Assembly (NCBI GenBank): GCA_958295825.1
Contig: OY282375.1
Location: 2,093,489 to 2,157,488 of the forward strand
Length of the DNA stretch: 64,000 nt
Reading direction: 5' to 3'
Source of the DNA: an uncultured Candidatus Entotheonella sp.
Lineage (GTDB): Bacteria > Tectomicrobia > Entotheonellia > Entotheonellales > Entotheonellaceae
The notes beneath the pieces are model-generated. The model made no database searches. It was not told where the DNA came from and saw nothing but the letters and a program-made list of their open reading frames with translations. Each line of letters starts with the position of its first letter. The first letter of the stretch is position 1. Of this stretch, positions 17,559 to 25,276 are shown one piece after another. Both the position numbers and the translations under genes were made by a program.

Positions 17559-18548
17559 ATGAAGCACATCCAGTTCTTTAGCGATTTTCTAAGGGATGAA
17601 GTAAACCTCAATGAATCACGACTGGAACGCCTGAATACTAGTGTGAAGGCCGTAAGCGATTATCTGTCTCAAAATCTGGAGTCATACAGGAAGGTTGAAC
17701 GCCAGGGGTCACATGCCCTGCGTACAATAATTAAACCCGTCAAAGACAACCAAGAATATGATGCCGACATGTTGCTGTACTTAAAATACGACGGGGCAAA
17801 GGAACCCAAGTCCTATATCAACGAGGTATATGACTGCCTTAGGGAAAGTAAGGTGTATGCGGAGAAAGCGCATCGGAAAACCAGATGCGTGTTCATGGAC
17901 TATGCGGGCGACTTTCACTTGGACATTGTTCCGTGCGTTACCATGGAAGACGGTGAGCAGTGTATCTGCAACAACAAGACCAATGAATACGAGCAAACCG
18001 ACGGCACGGGTTACAGGGATTGGTTTAACGACAAGAACAGGAGCACGCATGGAAATCTCAAGAGGGTTACGAGGCTCCTGAAATATGTCAGAGATCACAA
18101 GGGGAATTTTACTGCGAAATCAATTCTTCTGACTACGCTCATTGGTAATACCGTGGGCGATGAAAGTGATGGCGACCAATTCAAGAGCCTTCCCGATGCT
18201 TTGGTGACCGTTTCGAATCGCATTAACGATTTCTTGCAGAACAACCCGAGAATGCCGAAGATCGCCAACCCTGTTCTCGTGGATGAAGATTTCACCCGGC
18301 ATTGGGATCAGAAGAAGTACGAGAATTTCAGGAGTCTGTTTGAGGTCTACAATGGCAAGATCAACGAAGCCTTTTGTGCTGTAGAACATGATGACAGCGT
18401 TGAAAAGTGGCGCGAAATCTTCGGAGAGAAATTTGGAAGCAAGAAAGGTGGGGGCAGCGGTGGTAGTCAAAAACTTGCTGTGAGTGCGCCTCTTGCTGTG
18501 AGTGCGCCTTTCGTTGCGGTCAGACCGAGAAAGCCTTATGCGCGATGA
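17559..18548 (+). CDS. CBASS CD-NTase (cGAS/DncV-like cyclic oligonucleotide synthase)
   Basis: The nucleotidyltransferase core is clear: GS at 50-51 followed by TIIKP, the metal-binding pair in EYDADMLLYL (Asp68, Asp70), and the third Asp in FHLDIVP (Asp122). On phage infection such enzymes make cyclic di- or trinucleotides that activate the effector, here CapV. The start has AGGAGG nine bases upstream. The C-terminus is a flexible tail: a Gly/Ser-rich linker, then LAVSAP twice from an 18-bp tandem duplication, ending KPYAR. In type II CBASS the C-terminus is the part conjugated by the E2 machinery; canonical ones often end in a small residue, so the Arg end is odd. The clade and product cannot be assigned by eye. 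TGA overlaps the next ATG. Confidence 0.92.
   Translation: MKHIQFFSDFLRDEVNLNESRLERLNTSVKAVSDYLSQNLESYRKVERQGSHALRTIIKPVKDNQEYDADMLLYLKYDGAKEPKSYINEVYDCLRESKVYAEKAHRKTRCVFMDYAGDFHLDIVPCVTMEDGEQCICNNKTNEYEQTDGTGYRDWFNDKNRSTHGNLKRVTRLLKYVRDHKGNFTAKSILLTTLIGNTVGDESDGDQFKSLPDALVTVSNRINDFLQNNPRMPKIANPVLVDEDFTRHWDQKKYENFRSLFEVYNGKINEAFCAVEHDDSVEKWREIFGEKFGSKKGGGSGGSQKLAVSAPLAVSAPFVAVRPRKPYAR
18474..18509 (+). repeat. 18-bp tandem duplication in CD-NTase tail
   Basis: Two exact consecutive copies of an 18-bp unit (18474-18491 and 18492-18509) encode LAVSAP twice in the C-terminal tail of the CD-NTase. They keep the frame, so tail length could vary by slippage. Confidence 0.9.
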
Positions 18549-19255
18549 GGCTATCAGCAGATGATATCGACTGGCTAGGGTCTTGGTTCCCCAGTTTGGT
18601 CTATCAACCCGAGGCGCAGAAGATAGTCGGAGAACTGAGCTTCTGTGCCTGCTATGAGAAGGTAACAGGAAAAGTAAAAATCGAGCTTATGGAGCGTCAG
18701 GACGCTATCAGAAATTCGCCCAGCTTCATTTGCGATGTGTTTGAAATCGAGATTCTTCTGGATGCTGAGTCGGTAGGTTCCAATGGATGGCCCAAGGTGT
18801 ATGAAGTGGGTGGACGATGCAAATCTATTGCGGAGAAGTGCAAGGTTAGGTTGATTGACCTGCATTTTTACCCCGAAGACGGAGCCTGCTGTCTGGGCAT
18901 TAGACGCTCGCAGGAGCGGAATCTTGCAATAAAACGATTCATTTATGAGAGAGTGGTTCCCTTCTTTTATCGGCTCTCGTATACCGACCGCTTTGGCGTC
19001 GAAGCTACTCGAGATGACCTATGGGGGGAGTACTCGCATGGAGATGAGGGATTCCGGGAACACGAAAAAGAAATGCTCAATCGCGCTCGGCGCAACCTTG
19101 GTAGAAATGCACCATGCCCCTGCGGGAGCGGCGTAAAGTACAAGAAATGTTGTTTGGATGAAGTCCAGGCAGTAGAGCGAGACGTTCGGCTGAGCCGGCC
19201 CACGGCTGGTCGCATGCCGCAAAAGACAAGCGTGTCGGAATTCCCAAACCAGTGA
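18545..19255 (+). CDS. Bacterial E2-like CBASS protein with C-terminal SEC-C zinc motif
   Basis: A 236-residue protein overlapping the CD-NTase stop by four bases. The segment DLHFYPEDGACCLGI (about 105-119) resembles the active-site region of bacterial E2-like proteins, where the conjugating Cys (115 or 116) follows an acidic turn; upstream GWPKVYEVGGRC fits the E2 beta-sheet. Residues 186-203 (GRNAPCPCGSG, then YKKCC) form a SEC-C zinc-binding motif. The gene order phospholipase, CD-NTase, E2 matches the short form of type II CBASS, which has an E2 but no E1 or JAB protease. The SEC-C tail on the E2 is unusual to my knowledge. The E2 call rests on motif and position and would benefit from structure prediction. 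Confidence 0.75.
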   Translation: MRLSADDIDWLGSWFPSLVYQPEAQKIVGELSFCACYEKVTGKVKIELMERQDAIRNSPSFICDVFEIEILLDAESVGSNGWPKVYEVGGRCKSIAEKCKVRLIDLHFYPEDGACCLGIRRSQERNLAIKRFIYERVVPFFYRLSYTDRFGVEATRDDLWGEYSHGDEGFREHEKEMLNRARRNLGRNAPCPCGSGVKYKKCCLDEVQAVERDVRLSRPTAGRMPQKTSVSEFPNQ

Positions 19256-19266
19256 GGGAATCTAAC

Positions 19267-19436
19267 CCATGCCGACCCTGCACTGGCTGACACGCGACGC
19301 CGACATCCATGCCGCCTCCCGTGTCCCCTATCGTCTGCTGGAAGAAGCGTCTGGGCTTTCCGCCGGTGAGCCGGACGCCGGCAACCTGCTCATCCAGGGC
19401 GACAACCTGGAAGCATTGAAGGCGCTGCTGCCGTTT
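19267..19436 (+). repeat. Right copy of about 170-bp direct repeat flanking the defence insert
   Basis: This is the first part of the intact mod gene. It pairs with 13713-13882 at about 99% identity (two mismatches over 170 bases). The two direct copies bracket the 13883-19266 insert. Such an arrangement can arise by insertion with partial target duplication or by recombination between two mod loci. Confidence 0.85.
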
Positions 19437-20810
19437 TATGCCGGGCGGGTGAAGTGCGTTTACATCGACCCGCCGTACAACACGCGCTCGGCTTTCGAGC
19501 ACTACGACGACAATCTGGAGCATAGCAAGTGGCTGGCGATGATGTGGCCGCGCCTTGAACTGTTGCGCGACTTGCTGGCGGAGGATGGCTCAATCTGGGT
19601 GTCGATTGACGACAATGAGGGGCATTACCTCAAGATTGTTATGGATGAAGTGTTTGGGCGGAAGAACTTCATTGATACGGTAATCTGGCGGAAGAACTAT
19701 TCCCCAAAGTCCAGTGCGCGGCACTTTTCGTCAGACCACGACTATATCTTGGTCTTTGCAAGAAGTCCTGATTCCTTCCAGCCAAACCTGATGCCTCGCA
19801 CAGAGAGACAAAACAAGGCTTATAAAAACCCAGATAATGATCCTCGCGGACCATGGAAAACAAGTGATCTTTCGGCCCGCAATCCATACAGCCTTGGCAA
19901 GTACTCTATTACGACTCCAAACGGGCGCGTCATAGAAGGCCCCCCCAAAGGCCGATATTGGGTAATCAAAAAAGAGAAGATGGAGGAATTACACGAAGAC
20001 AACCGTATCTGGTGGGGAAAAAACAAAGATGCAATCCCGCAGATAAAGCGTTTTCTGTCAGAAGTAAAAGAGGGTAGAGTTCCACAGACTTTATGGTCAT
20101 ATGAAGAGGTTGGTCATACGCAGGACGCAAAAAAGGAAACGGTGAAGCTATTTGGCAATGAAGTTTTCGGAACTCCAAAACCCGAACTTCTCATTCAACG
20201 CATCCTCCACATCGCCACCAACCCCGGCGACCTCGTCCTCGATTCCTTCCTCGGCTCCGGTACCACCGCGGCGGTGGCGCACAAGATGGGCCGCCGCTAC
20301 ATCGGCATCGAAATGGGCGCGCACGCCGTCAGCCATTGCGTCCCGCGGCTGAACCAAGTCATCGACGGCGAACAGGGCGGCATCTCCAAAAACGTCGGCT
20401 GGCAGGGCGGCGGCGGCTTTCGCTTCTACCGTCTCGGGCCGCCGGTGTTCGACGCGGCGGGGCGGATTCGCGCCGACGTCCCTTTTGCCGTGCTGGCCGC
20501 CCACGTCTGGTTCAGCGAGACCGGGCGTTCGTGGCGCCGCAACGGCCAATCGCCCTTCCTCGGCCGGCACGACGGTCGCGCTTACGCCTTGTTGTACAAT
20601 GGCATTCTCGGCGACAGGCGACCGGGCGGCGGCAACGTTCTGACCCGCGCCACCCTGGCGGTGATTCGGCAGGCGATGGCGCGGCAGGATGCGGGGGCCG
20701 CCGGTCCGCTCACGGTCTACGGCGAGCGCTCGCGCCTGATGCCAGCCACCCTCGACCGCGAGCGCGTCACCTTCAAGCAGGTGCCCTATCACATCAAGGC
20801 GTGGACCTGA
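19269..20810 (+). CDS. mod: Type III-like adenine DNA methyltransferase (Mod)
   Basis: A 513-residue beta-class N6-adenine methyltransferase: catalytic DPPY at 67-70, then the AdoMet-binding FLGSGTT near 327-333. It modifies its recognition site and protects it from the Res subunit encoded three bases downstream. Codons 1-56 are duplicated at 13715. The central part (about 19660-20185), the expected target-recognition region, is clearly AT-richer than both ends, which points to exchange of specificity by recombination. The family usually runs 500-650 residues, so it appears complete. GAGGGA upstream of the ATG serves as ribosome site. Confidence 0.92.
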   Translation: MPTLHWLTRDADIHAASRVPYRLLEEASGLSAGEPDAGNLLIQGDNLEALKALLPFYAGRVKCVYIDPPYNTRSAFEHYDDNLEHSKWLAMMWPRLELLRDLLAEDGSIWVSIDDNEGHYLKIVMDEVFGRKNFIDTVIWRKNYSPKSSARHFSSDHDYILVFARSPDSFQPNLMPRTERQNKAYKNPDNDPRGPWKTSDLSARNPYSLGKYSITTPNGRVIEGPPKGRYWVIKKEKMEELHEDNRIWWGKNKDAIPQIKRFLSEVKEGRVPQTLWSYEEVGHTQDAKKETVKLFGNEVFGTPKPELLIQRILHIATNPGDLVLDSFLGSGTTAAVAHKMGRRYIGIEMGAHAVSHCVPRLNQVIDGEQGGISKNVGWQGGGGFRFYRLGPPVFDAAGRIRADVPFAVLAAHVWFSETGRSWRRNGQSPFLGRHDGRAYALLYNGILGDRRPGGGNVLTRATLAVIRQAMARQDAGAAGPLTVYGERSRLMPATLDRERVTFKQVPYHIKAWT

Positions 20811-20813
20811 TTC

Positions 20814-23480
20814 ATGCAGTTGAAGCAATATCAAGCCGACACCCTCTCCGTGCTGCGTCGCTTCTTCGAGGCGGCGCGCATCGCCGGCCCCAAGAACGCT
20901 TATGAGGCCATCACCCGCGAGCCGGAGCAGGCGGGGCGGCTTGGCGGCTACGCCGGGGCCTACGCGCCGCTGAACGACTTGCCGGACGTGCCCTACGTCT
21001 GCCTGCGCCTGCCCACCGGCGGCGGCAAGACCATCCTCGCCGCGCATGCCGTCTCCATCGCCCGCAATGCCTGGCTCGAGAAGGACTATCCCTTGGTCCT
21101 GTGGCTGGTGCCGACCAATACCATCCGTTTGCAGACGGTCGAGGCGCTGAAAAACCCCCGCCATGCGTACAGGCAGGTGCTGGACGTCGCTTTTGACGGC
21201 CGGGTACGGGTGTTCGACATCGCCGACTTCACCCATATCCGACCGCACGACCTGCGCGACCGCTGTTGCCTGGTGCTCGGCACCATTCAGACGCTGCGGG
21301 TGAAGAGCACCGAGGGGCGCAAGGTCTACGCCCACAATGAGGAGATGGAGCCGCACTTCGCCGCGGCGCCGCCAACGCCGCCGGGCCTGGAGAGATTGGC
21401 CAACGGCGCCGTCAAGTTTTCCTTCGCCAACCTGCTGCACCTCCACCGGCCCCTGATGATCGTCGATGAGGCGCACAACGCCGTCACCGGCCTGACGCGC
21501 GACATGCAGGCGCGGGTGAATCCGGGCGCCATTATCGAGTTCACGGCGACACCCCGTTTGAAGTCGAATATCCTGCACAGCGTCACCGCCCAGGAACTCA
21601 AGCGCGAAGACATGATCAAACTGCCCATCATGCTCGCCGAGCACGACGCTTGGCAAAACGCGGTAAGCGGGGCCATCGCCGCCCGCGCCGCGCTTGCCGA
21701 GACCGCGCGGGACGATCCCGACTACATCCGGCCCATCGTCCTGTTCCAGGCGCAGCCGAAAAACCAGGAAACGACGGTCGAGGCGCTGAAACAGCATCTG
21801 GTGGACGTCGAACAGATCCCCGCCGGCAAAATTGCCGTGGCTACCGGCAGCCAGCGCGAGCTCGACGGCATCGACCTGTTCGACCACGCTTGTCCCATCG
21901 ACTACGTCATCACCGTCGAGGCGCTCAAGGAAGGCTGGGACTGCTCGTTCGCCTACGTATTCTGCTCCGTGTCGCGCATCCAGAGCGCGACGGACGTGGA
22001 GCAGCTTCTCGGCCGCGTGCTGCGCATGCCCTACGCCAAACGGCGCCAGAACGCCGATCTGAACAAGGCGTACTGCTTCCTGTCCGAGCCGTCCTTTGGC
22101 GAGGCGGCGCGCGCCTTGGCCGACAAGCTGGTGGCCATGGGTTTCGAGGAGGACGAGGCACGCGACAACATCAAGCCGGTGCAGGGCACGCTCGAGATTC
22201 ATGCAGGTTTGTTCAGCCCGCGCGCAAAGCCGGACTTGGTATTCACGCACACCGTCACGGCAAGTCCAGGCGTCTTGCAGGTGCTCCGGGCGGTGACGTA
22301 CGATGGATTCGTGGCGCGTGAGGCGGCCGCCGGGCAGGTCGAAATCCAACTCCCCGGGCGGGTTGACGGCGGTGTGGAGCAGGCCATCTACCAAGCCCTG
22401 CCAGCAAGCGAGCGGACGCGGTTTTCCGAGGCTTGCGCCGCTTACCGCGACCGGTTATCGCCCGCCGAGAAAGGACAGCCCTTCAACGTCCCGCGTCTGA
22501 TGTCGGAAATCCAGGGCACGCTGGAATTTGCCGATACGGACGTGTTGATGGAATACCACGACTGGTCGCTGCTCGATCATTCGCCGAAGATGGAGCCAGA
22601 GGAGTTCGCGATCCGCGCGACGGCGCGCAGCTTTGAAATCGACCTGGACGGCAGGCGGGTCGCCTACCAGTTCGCCAGTGAAAAAGAGCAGTTGGTTCTG
22701 GATACCCACGTCGAAGGCTGGACCCCGGAGGCGCTGGTCCTGTGGCTCGACCGGCAGGTGCGTCAGCTGGATATTCACCAGAGCGACCTGCTCAAATGGC
22801 TGAGCGACTTGGTCGATTACCTGATCCGGGCGCGCGGCATGACCGTCGCCGCGCTGATGCGTTGCAAGTTCCTGCTTTCCAGCAAAATCGAAAGCAAGAT
22901 CAAGGCCATTCGCCAGCGGGAACGTGACCGCGTTTACCAGCGATGGCTCCTCGCGCCCGAGGCCAACGTGACGGTCTCGTTCGACACCGCCTTTACCTTT
23001 GCCGACGATATGTACCGGGATCAACGTCGCTATCGTGGGCGCTGGAGACCGAGCAGGCACTTTCTGGGACCGGACAACGTGCCCGCTTTTGACGGCGCCG
23101 ATGACGGCGAGGAGGCCCGGTGTGCGCAGGTCATCGACAGTCTGGCGGACGTGACGTACTGGATTCGCAACGTCGCACGCCATCCGGCTTCGTTCTGGCT
23201 GCCCACCGCGACCGACAGGTTCTACCCGGACTTTGTCGCTCGGTTGGGGGATGGCCGGCTGCTCGTTGTCGAATACAAGGGCGCGCATATCGCCGACGGA
23301 CCCGATACCGCCGAAAAGCAGACCATTGGCGCCTTGTGGCAGCAAAAAAGTGACGGCCGGGGCCTGTTCATCGTGGTTAAGAAGGACGCCAACGGGAAGG
23401 ATATGCGTCGTCAGTTGGAAGACTTTCTCGTAACCAATAGCTTGGCCCGGCCCCCGGAGCCAGTCCGGGGCAGGCTTTGA
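20814..23480 (+). CDS. res: Type III-like restriction enzyme Res (DEAD/DEAH helicase-nuclease)
   Basis: An 888-residue protein with a superfamily-2 helicase core: Walker A LPTGGGKT at 66-73, Walker B DEAH at 218-221, the FTATPR motif and a QLLGRVLRMP motif VI. The C-terminal end (about 805-825) has PDFVARLGDGRLLVVEYKG, a PD-(D/E)XK nuclease signature. It forms the restriction complex with Mod, translocating or switching on ATP hydrolysis and cutting unmodified DNA. It begins three bases after the mod stop, so the two are one operon. All motifs look intact, suggesting an active system. Confidence 0.92.
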   Translation: MQLKQYQADTLSVLRRFFEAARIAGPKNAYEAITREPEQAGRLGGYAGAYAPLNDLPDVPYVCLRLPTGGGKTILAAHAVSIARNAWLEKDYPLVLWLVPTNTIRLQTVEALKNPRHAYRQVLDVAFDGRVRVFDIADFTHIRPHDLRDRCCLVLGTIQTLRVKSTEGRKVYAHNEEMEPHFAAAPPTPPGLERLANGAVKFSFANLLHLHRPLMIVDEAHNAVTGLTRDMQARVNPGAIIEFTATPRLKSNILHSVTAQELKREDMIKLPIMLAEHDAWQNAVSGAIAARAALAETARDDPDYIRPIVLFQAQPKNQETTVEALKQHLVDVEQIPAGKIAVATGSQRELDGIDLFDHACPIDYVITVEALKEGWDCSFAYVFCSVSRIQSATDVEQLLGRVLRMPYAKRRQNADLNKAYCFLSEPSFGEAARALADKLVAMGFEEDEARDNIKPVQGTLEIHAGLFSPRAKPDLVFTHTVTASPGVLQVLRAVTYDGFVAREAAAGQVEIQLPGRVDGGVEQAIYQALPASERTRFSEACAAYRDRLSPAEKGQPFNVPRLMSEIQGTLEFADTDVLMEYHDWSLLDHSPKMEPEEFAIRATARSFEIDLDGRRVAYQFASEKEQLVLDTHVEGWTPEALVLWLDRQVRQLDIHQSDLLKWLSDLVDYLIRARGMTVAALMRCKFLLSSKIESKIKAIRQRERDRVYQRWLLAPEANVTVSFDTAFTFADDMYRDQRRYRGRWRPSRHFLGPDNVPAFDGADDGEEARCAQVIDSLADVTYWIRNVARHPASFWLPTATDRFYPDFVARLGDGRLLVVEYKGAHIADGPDTAEKQTIGALWQQKSDGRGLFIVVKKDANGKDMRRQLEDFLVTNSLARPPEPVRGRL

Positions 23481-23569
23481 TCCGGGGTCGCTGGATTCCC
23501 GCTGGTAGAATTTACTGGCGCCTCAGCTTTTGCGGGCGCCCAACACGCTTGAGGAGGCAAGACTTCAAG

Positions 23570-25276
23570 ATGAAACGCATGCCGTGGTTGTTCAGCGTAG
23601 TGACGGTGATTGTCGGGCTGTTGGCGGGTTCTTGCGGAGACGGCGGCCATGAAACCTTGACCCTCTTGTTCTGGCAGGCTCCTTCCATCGCCAATCCCTA
23701 CCTCTCCTCAGGGAACAAAGACACCGAGGCCGCCGCTTTGGTATTGGAGCCGTTGGCGAGCTATGACGAAAACGGAGAGTTGGTCCCTCGCTTGGCGGCA
23801 TCCATTCCAACCGTGGAAAATGGCGGCGTCTCGGTGGACCGGACCCGGGTGACCTGGAAATTGAAAGAGCGGGTTCTCTGGTCGGATGGCACGCTCCTCA
23901 CAGCCGAAGATGCCGTCTTCACCCATGACTACGCCTGCGCGCTGCCGGATGGCAACTGTGAGAATGAACCCATCGAAAGCGTGCAGGCGCTTGATGACCT
24001 GACCCTTCGAATTACTTTCAGGTTCCCCCAATCGTATCCTTATACCAGCTTCGTTGGCGCCAGAGGCGTCATTCTGCAGAAAGCACAGTTTGAGCCTTGT
24101 CTTGGCGAAACCGCCCGGCAGTGTAAAACGGAGAATTTGTATCCGATTGGCACAGGCCCCTACAAAATCGCTGATTTCCGTATCGAGACGGCGGGTAGCG
24201 CCAATATCATTTACGCAATCAACCAACATTTCCGCACGCCCAACCAGCCGTTCTTCTCCGAGGTTCTCCTCAAGGGCGGTGGGCAGGCTATCGACGCGGC
24301 CCGGACCGTCTTGGAAACGGGCGCCGCCGACTACGCCTGGAACCTGCAGGTCGAGCCCGATGTCCTGCAATCCCTGCAAGCAGCCGGTAAGGGGATGCTG
24401 GTGACCGCCTTCGCCTCCAATGTTGAGCGTTTGGTGGTTAACTTCACCAATCCTGATCCTGATTTGGCGGACAAACGCTCCGCGTGGTCGATCGAGGACC
24501 CCAATCCCCATCCGTTTCTGAGCGATGCCGAGGTACGCCGCGCCTTGTCCCTGGCGATCGACCGCGGCCACATCGCTGACCAGCTCTACGGCGTGGCGGG
24601 TGCGCCGACCTGTAATGTGGTTACAGCGCCGCCCCGGTATGCTTCACCCCATAATGATGACTGTCTGGACCAGGATATCGCGGCGGCGAATGCCCGGCTC
24701 GATGCCGCTCGCTGGTTACCCGGCCCCGATGGCGTCCGCCAGAAAAACGGCGTCCGGCTGCGCATTCTCTACCAGACCTCCACCAACTCGGTTCGTCAGA
24801 AGACGCAAGAGTTGATTCAGGGATGGTGGCAGGAGATCGGCGTGGAGACTGAATTGAAAGCCATCGACGCGGCCGAATTCTTTGGGGGGAACCCCGCTCT
24901 CGACACCGTAGGCCGGTTCTATGCCGACATTCAAATGTACACCAATGGACCCGGGATCGACCCGCAAGCTTACTTGTCGAGCTGGCGCACGAGCGAAATT
25001 GCGCGCCGTGAGAACGACTGGGAAGGCGGCAACGTGTCCCGCTGGTACAGCTTGGAGTACGACGCCATCTATGAAGAACTGGAAGGCGCCCCGCTTGGGC
25101 CAGGGCGCGAAGATTTGAGCATCGAGTTGAACGACCTGCTGGTTCAGGAACATGTCCTGATTCCCCTGGTTAATCGCGCCACCGTCTCGTCGGCTGTCAG
25201 CAACAGCCTCAAAGGGGTTCGGCTCAACGCCTGGGACGCCGAACTGTGGAACATTCACGAGTGGTATCGGGAATAA
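23570..25276 (+). CDS. ABC-type peptide/solute-binding lipoprotein (SBP family 5)
   Basis: A 568-residue periplasmic binding protein of the DppA/OppA type, with the usual features: an early LEPLASYDENGELVPRLAAS segment, the VTWKLKERVLWSDGTLLTAEDAVFT-type region (split here) and a PEVRRALSLAIDRG-like segment near 335. The signal peptide ends LLAGSC, a plausible though imperfect lipobox, so it is probably membrane anchored. GAGGAGG at 23551-23557 fixes the ATG at 23570, not the longer upstream frame. No permease or ATPase genes are adjacent, so it is an orphan. Its 3' end overlaps the opposite-strand halogenase-family gene by 22 bp. Confidence 0.85.
   Translation: MKRMPWLFSVVTVIVGLLAGSCGDGGHETLTLLFWQAPSIANPYLSSGNKDTEAAALVLEPLASYDENGELVPRLAASIPTVENGGVSVDRTRVTWKLKERVLWSDGTLLTAEDAVFTHDYACALPDGNCENEPIESVQALDDLTLRITFRFPQSYPYTSFVGARGVILQKAQFEPCLGETARQCKTENLYPIGTGPYKIADFRIETAGSANIIYAINQHFRTPNQPFFSEVLLKGGGQAIDAARTVLETGAADYAWNLQVEPDVLQSLQAAGKGMLVTAFASNVERLVVNFTNPDPDLADKRSAWSIEDPNPHPFLSDAEVRRALSLAIDRGHIADQLYGVAGAPTCNVVTAPPRYASPHNDDCLDQDIAAANARLDAARWLPGPDGVRQKNGVRLRILYQTSTNSVRQKTQELIQGWWQEIGVETELKAIDAAEFFGGNPALDTVGRFYADIQMYTNGPGIDPQAYLSSWRTSEIARRENDWEGGNVSRWYSLEYDAIYEELEGAPLGPGREDLSIELNDLLVQEHVLIPLVNRATVSSAVSNSLKGVRLNAWDAELWNIHEWYRE

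Larger units (their letters stand above)
13883..19266. other. Defence island insert (XRE-ImmA, PIN, CBASS)
   Basis: The segment between the two mod copies is visibly lower in GC than the flanking genes and carries only accessory genes: a broken small gene, an XRE-ImmA protein, a PIN protein and three CBASS genes. No integrase, transposase or terminal inverted repeats were found. The stretch 13883-14114 holds no gene I can support. Confidence 0.7.

Noticed and set aside
13883..19266. Integrated prophage or transposon
   Set aside because: No integrase, transposase, phage structural gene or terminal inverted repeats were found; only the mod direct repeat flanks it.
20148..22394. A 748-codon minus-strand frame opposite res
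   Set aside because: Shadow of the res gene; no domain, and the plus-strand frame has all helicase and nuclease motifs.
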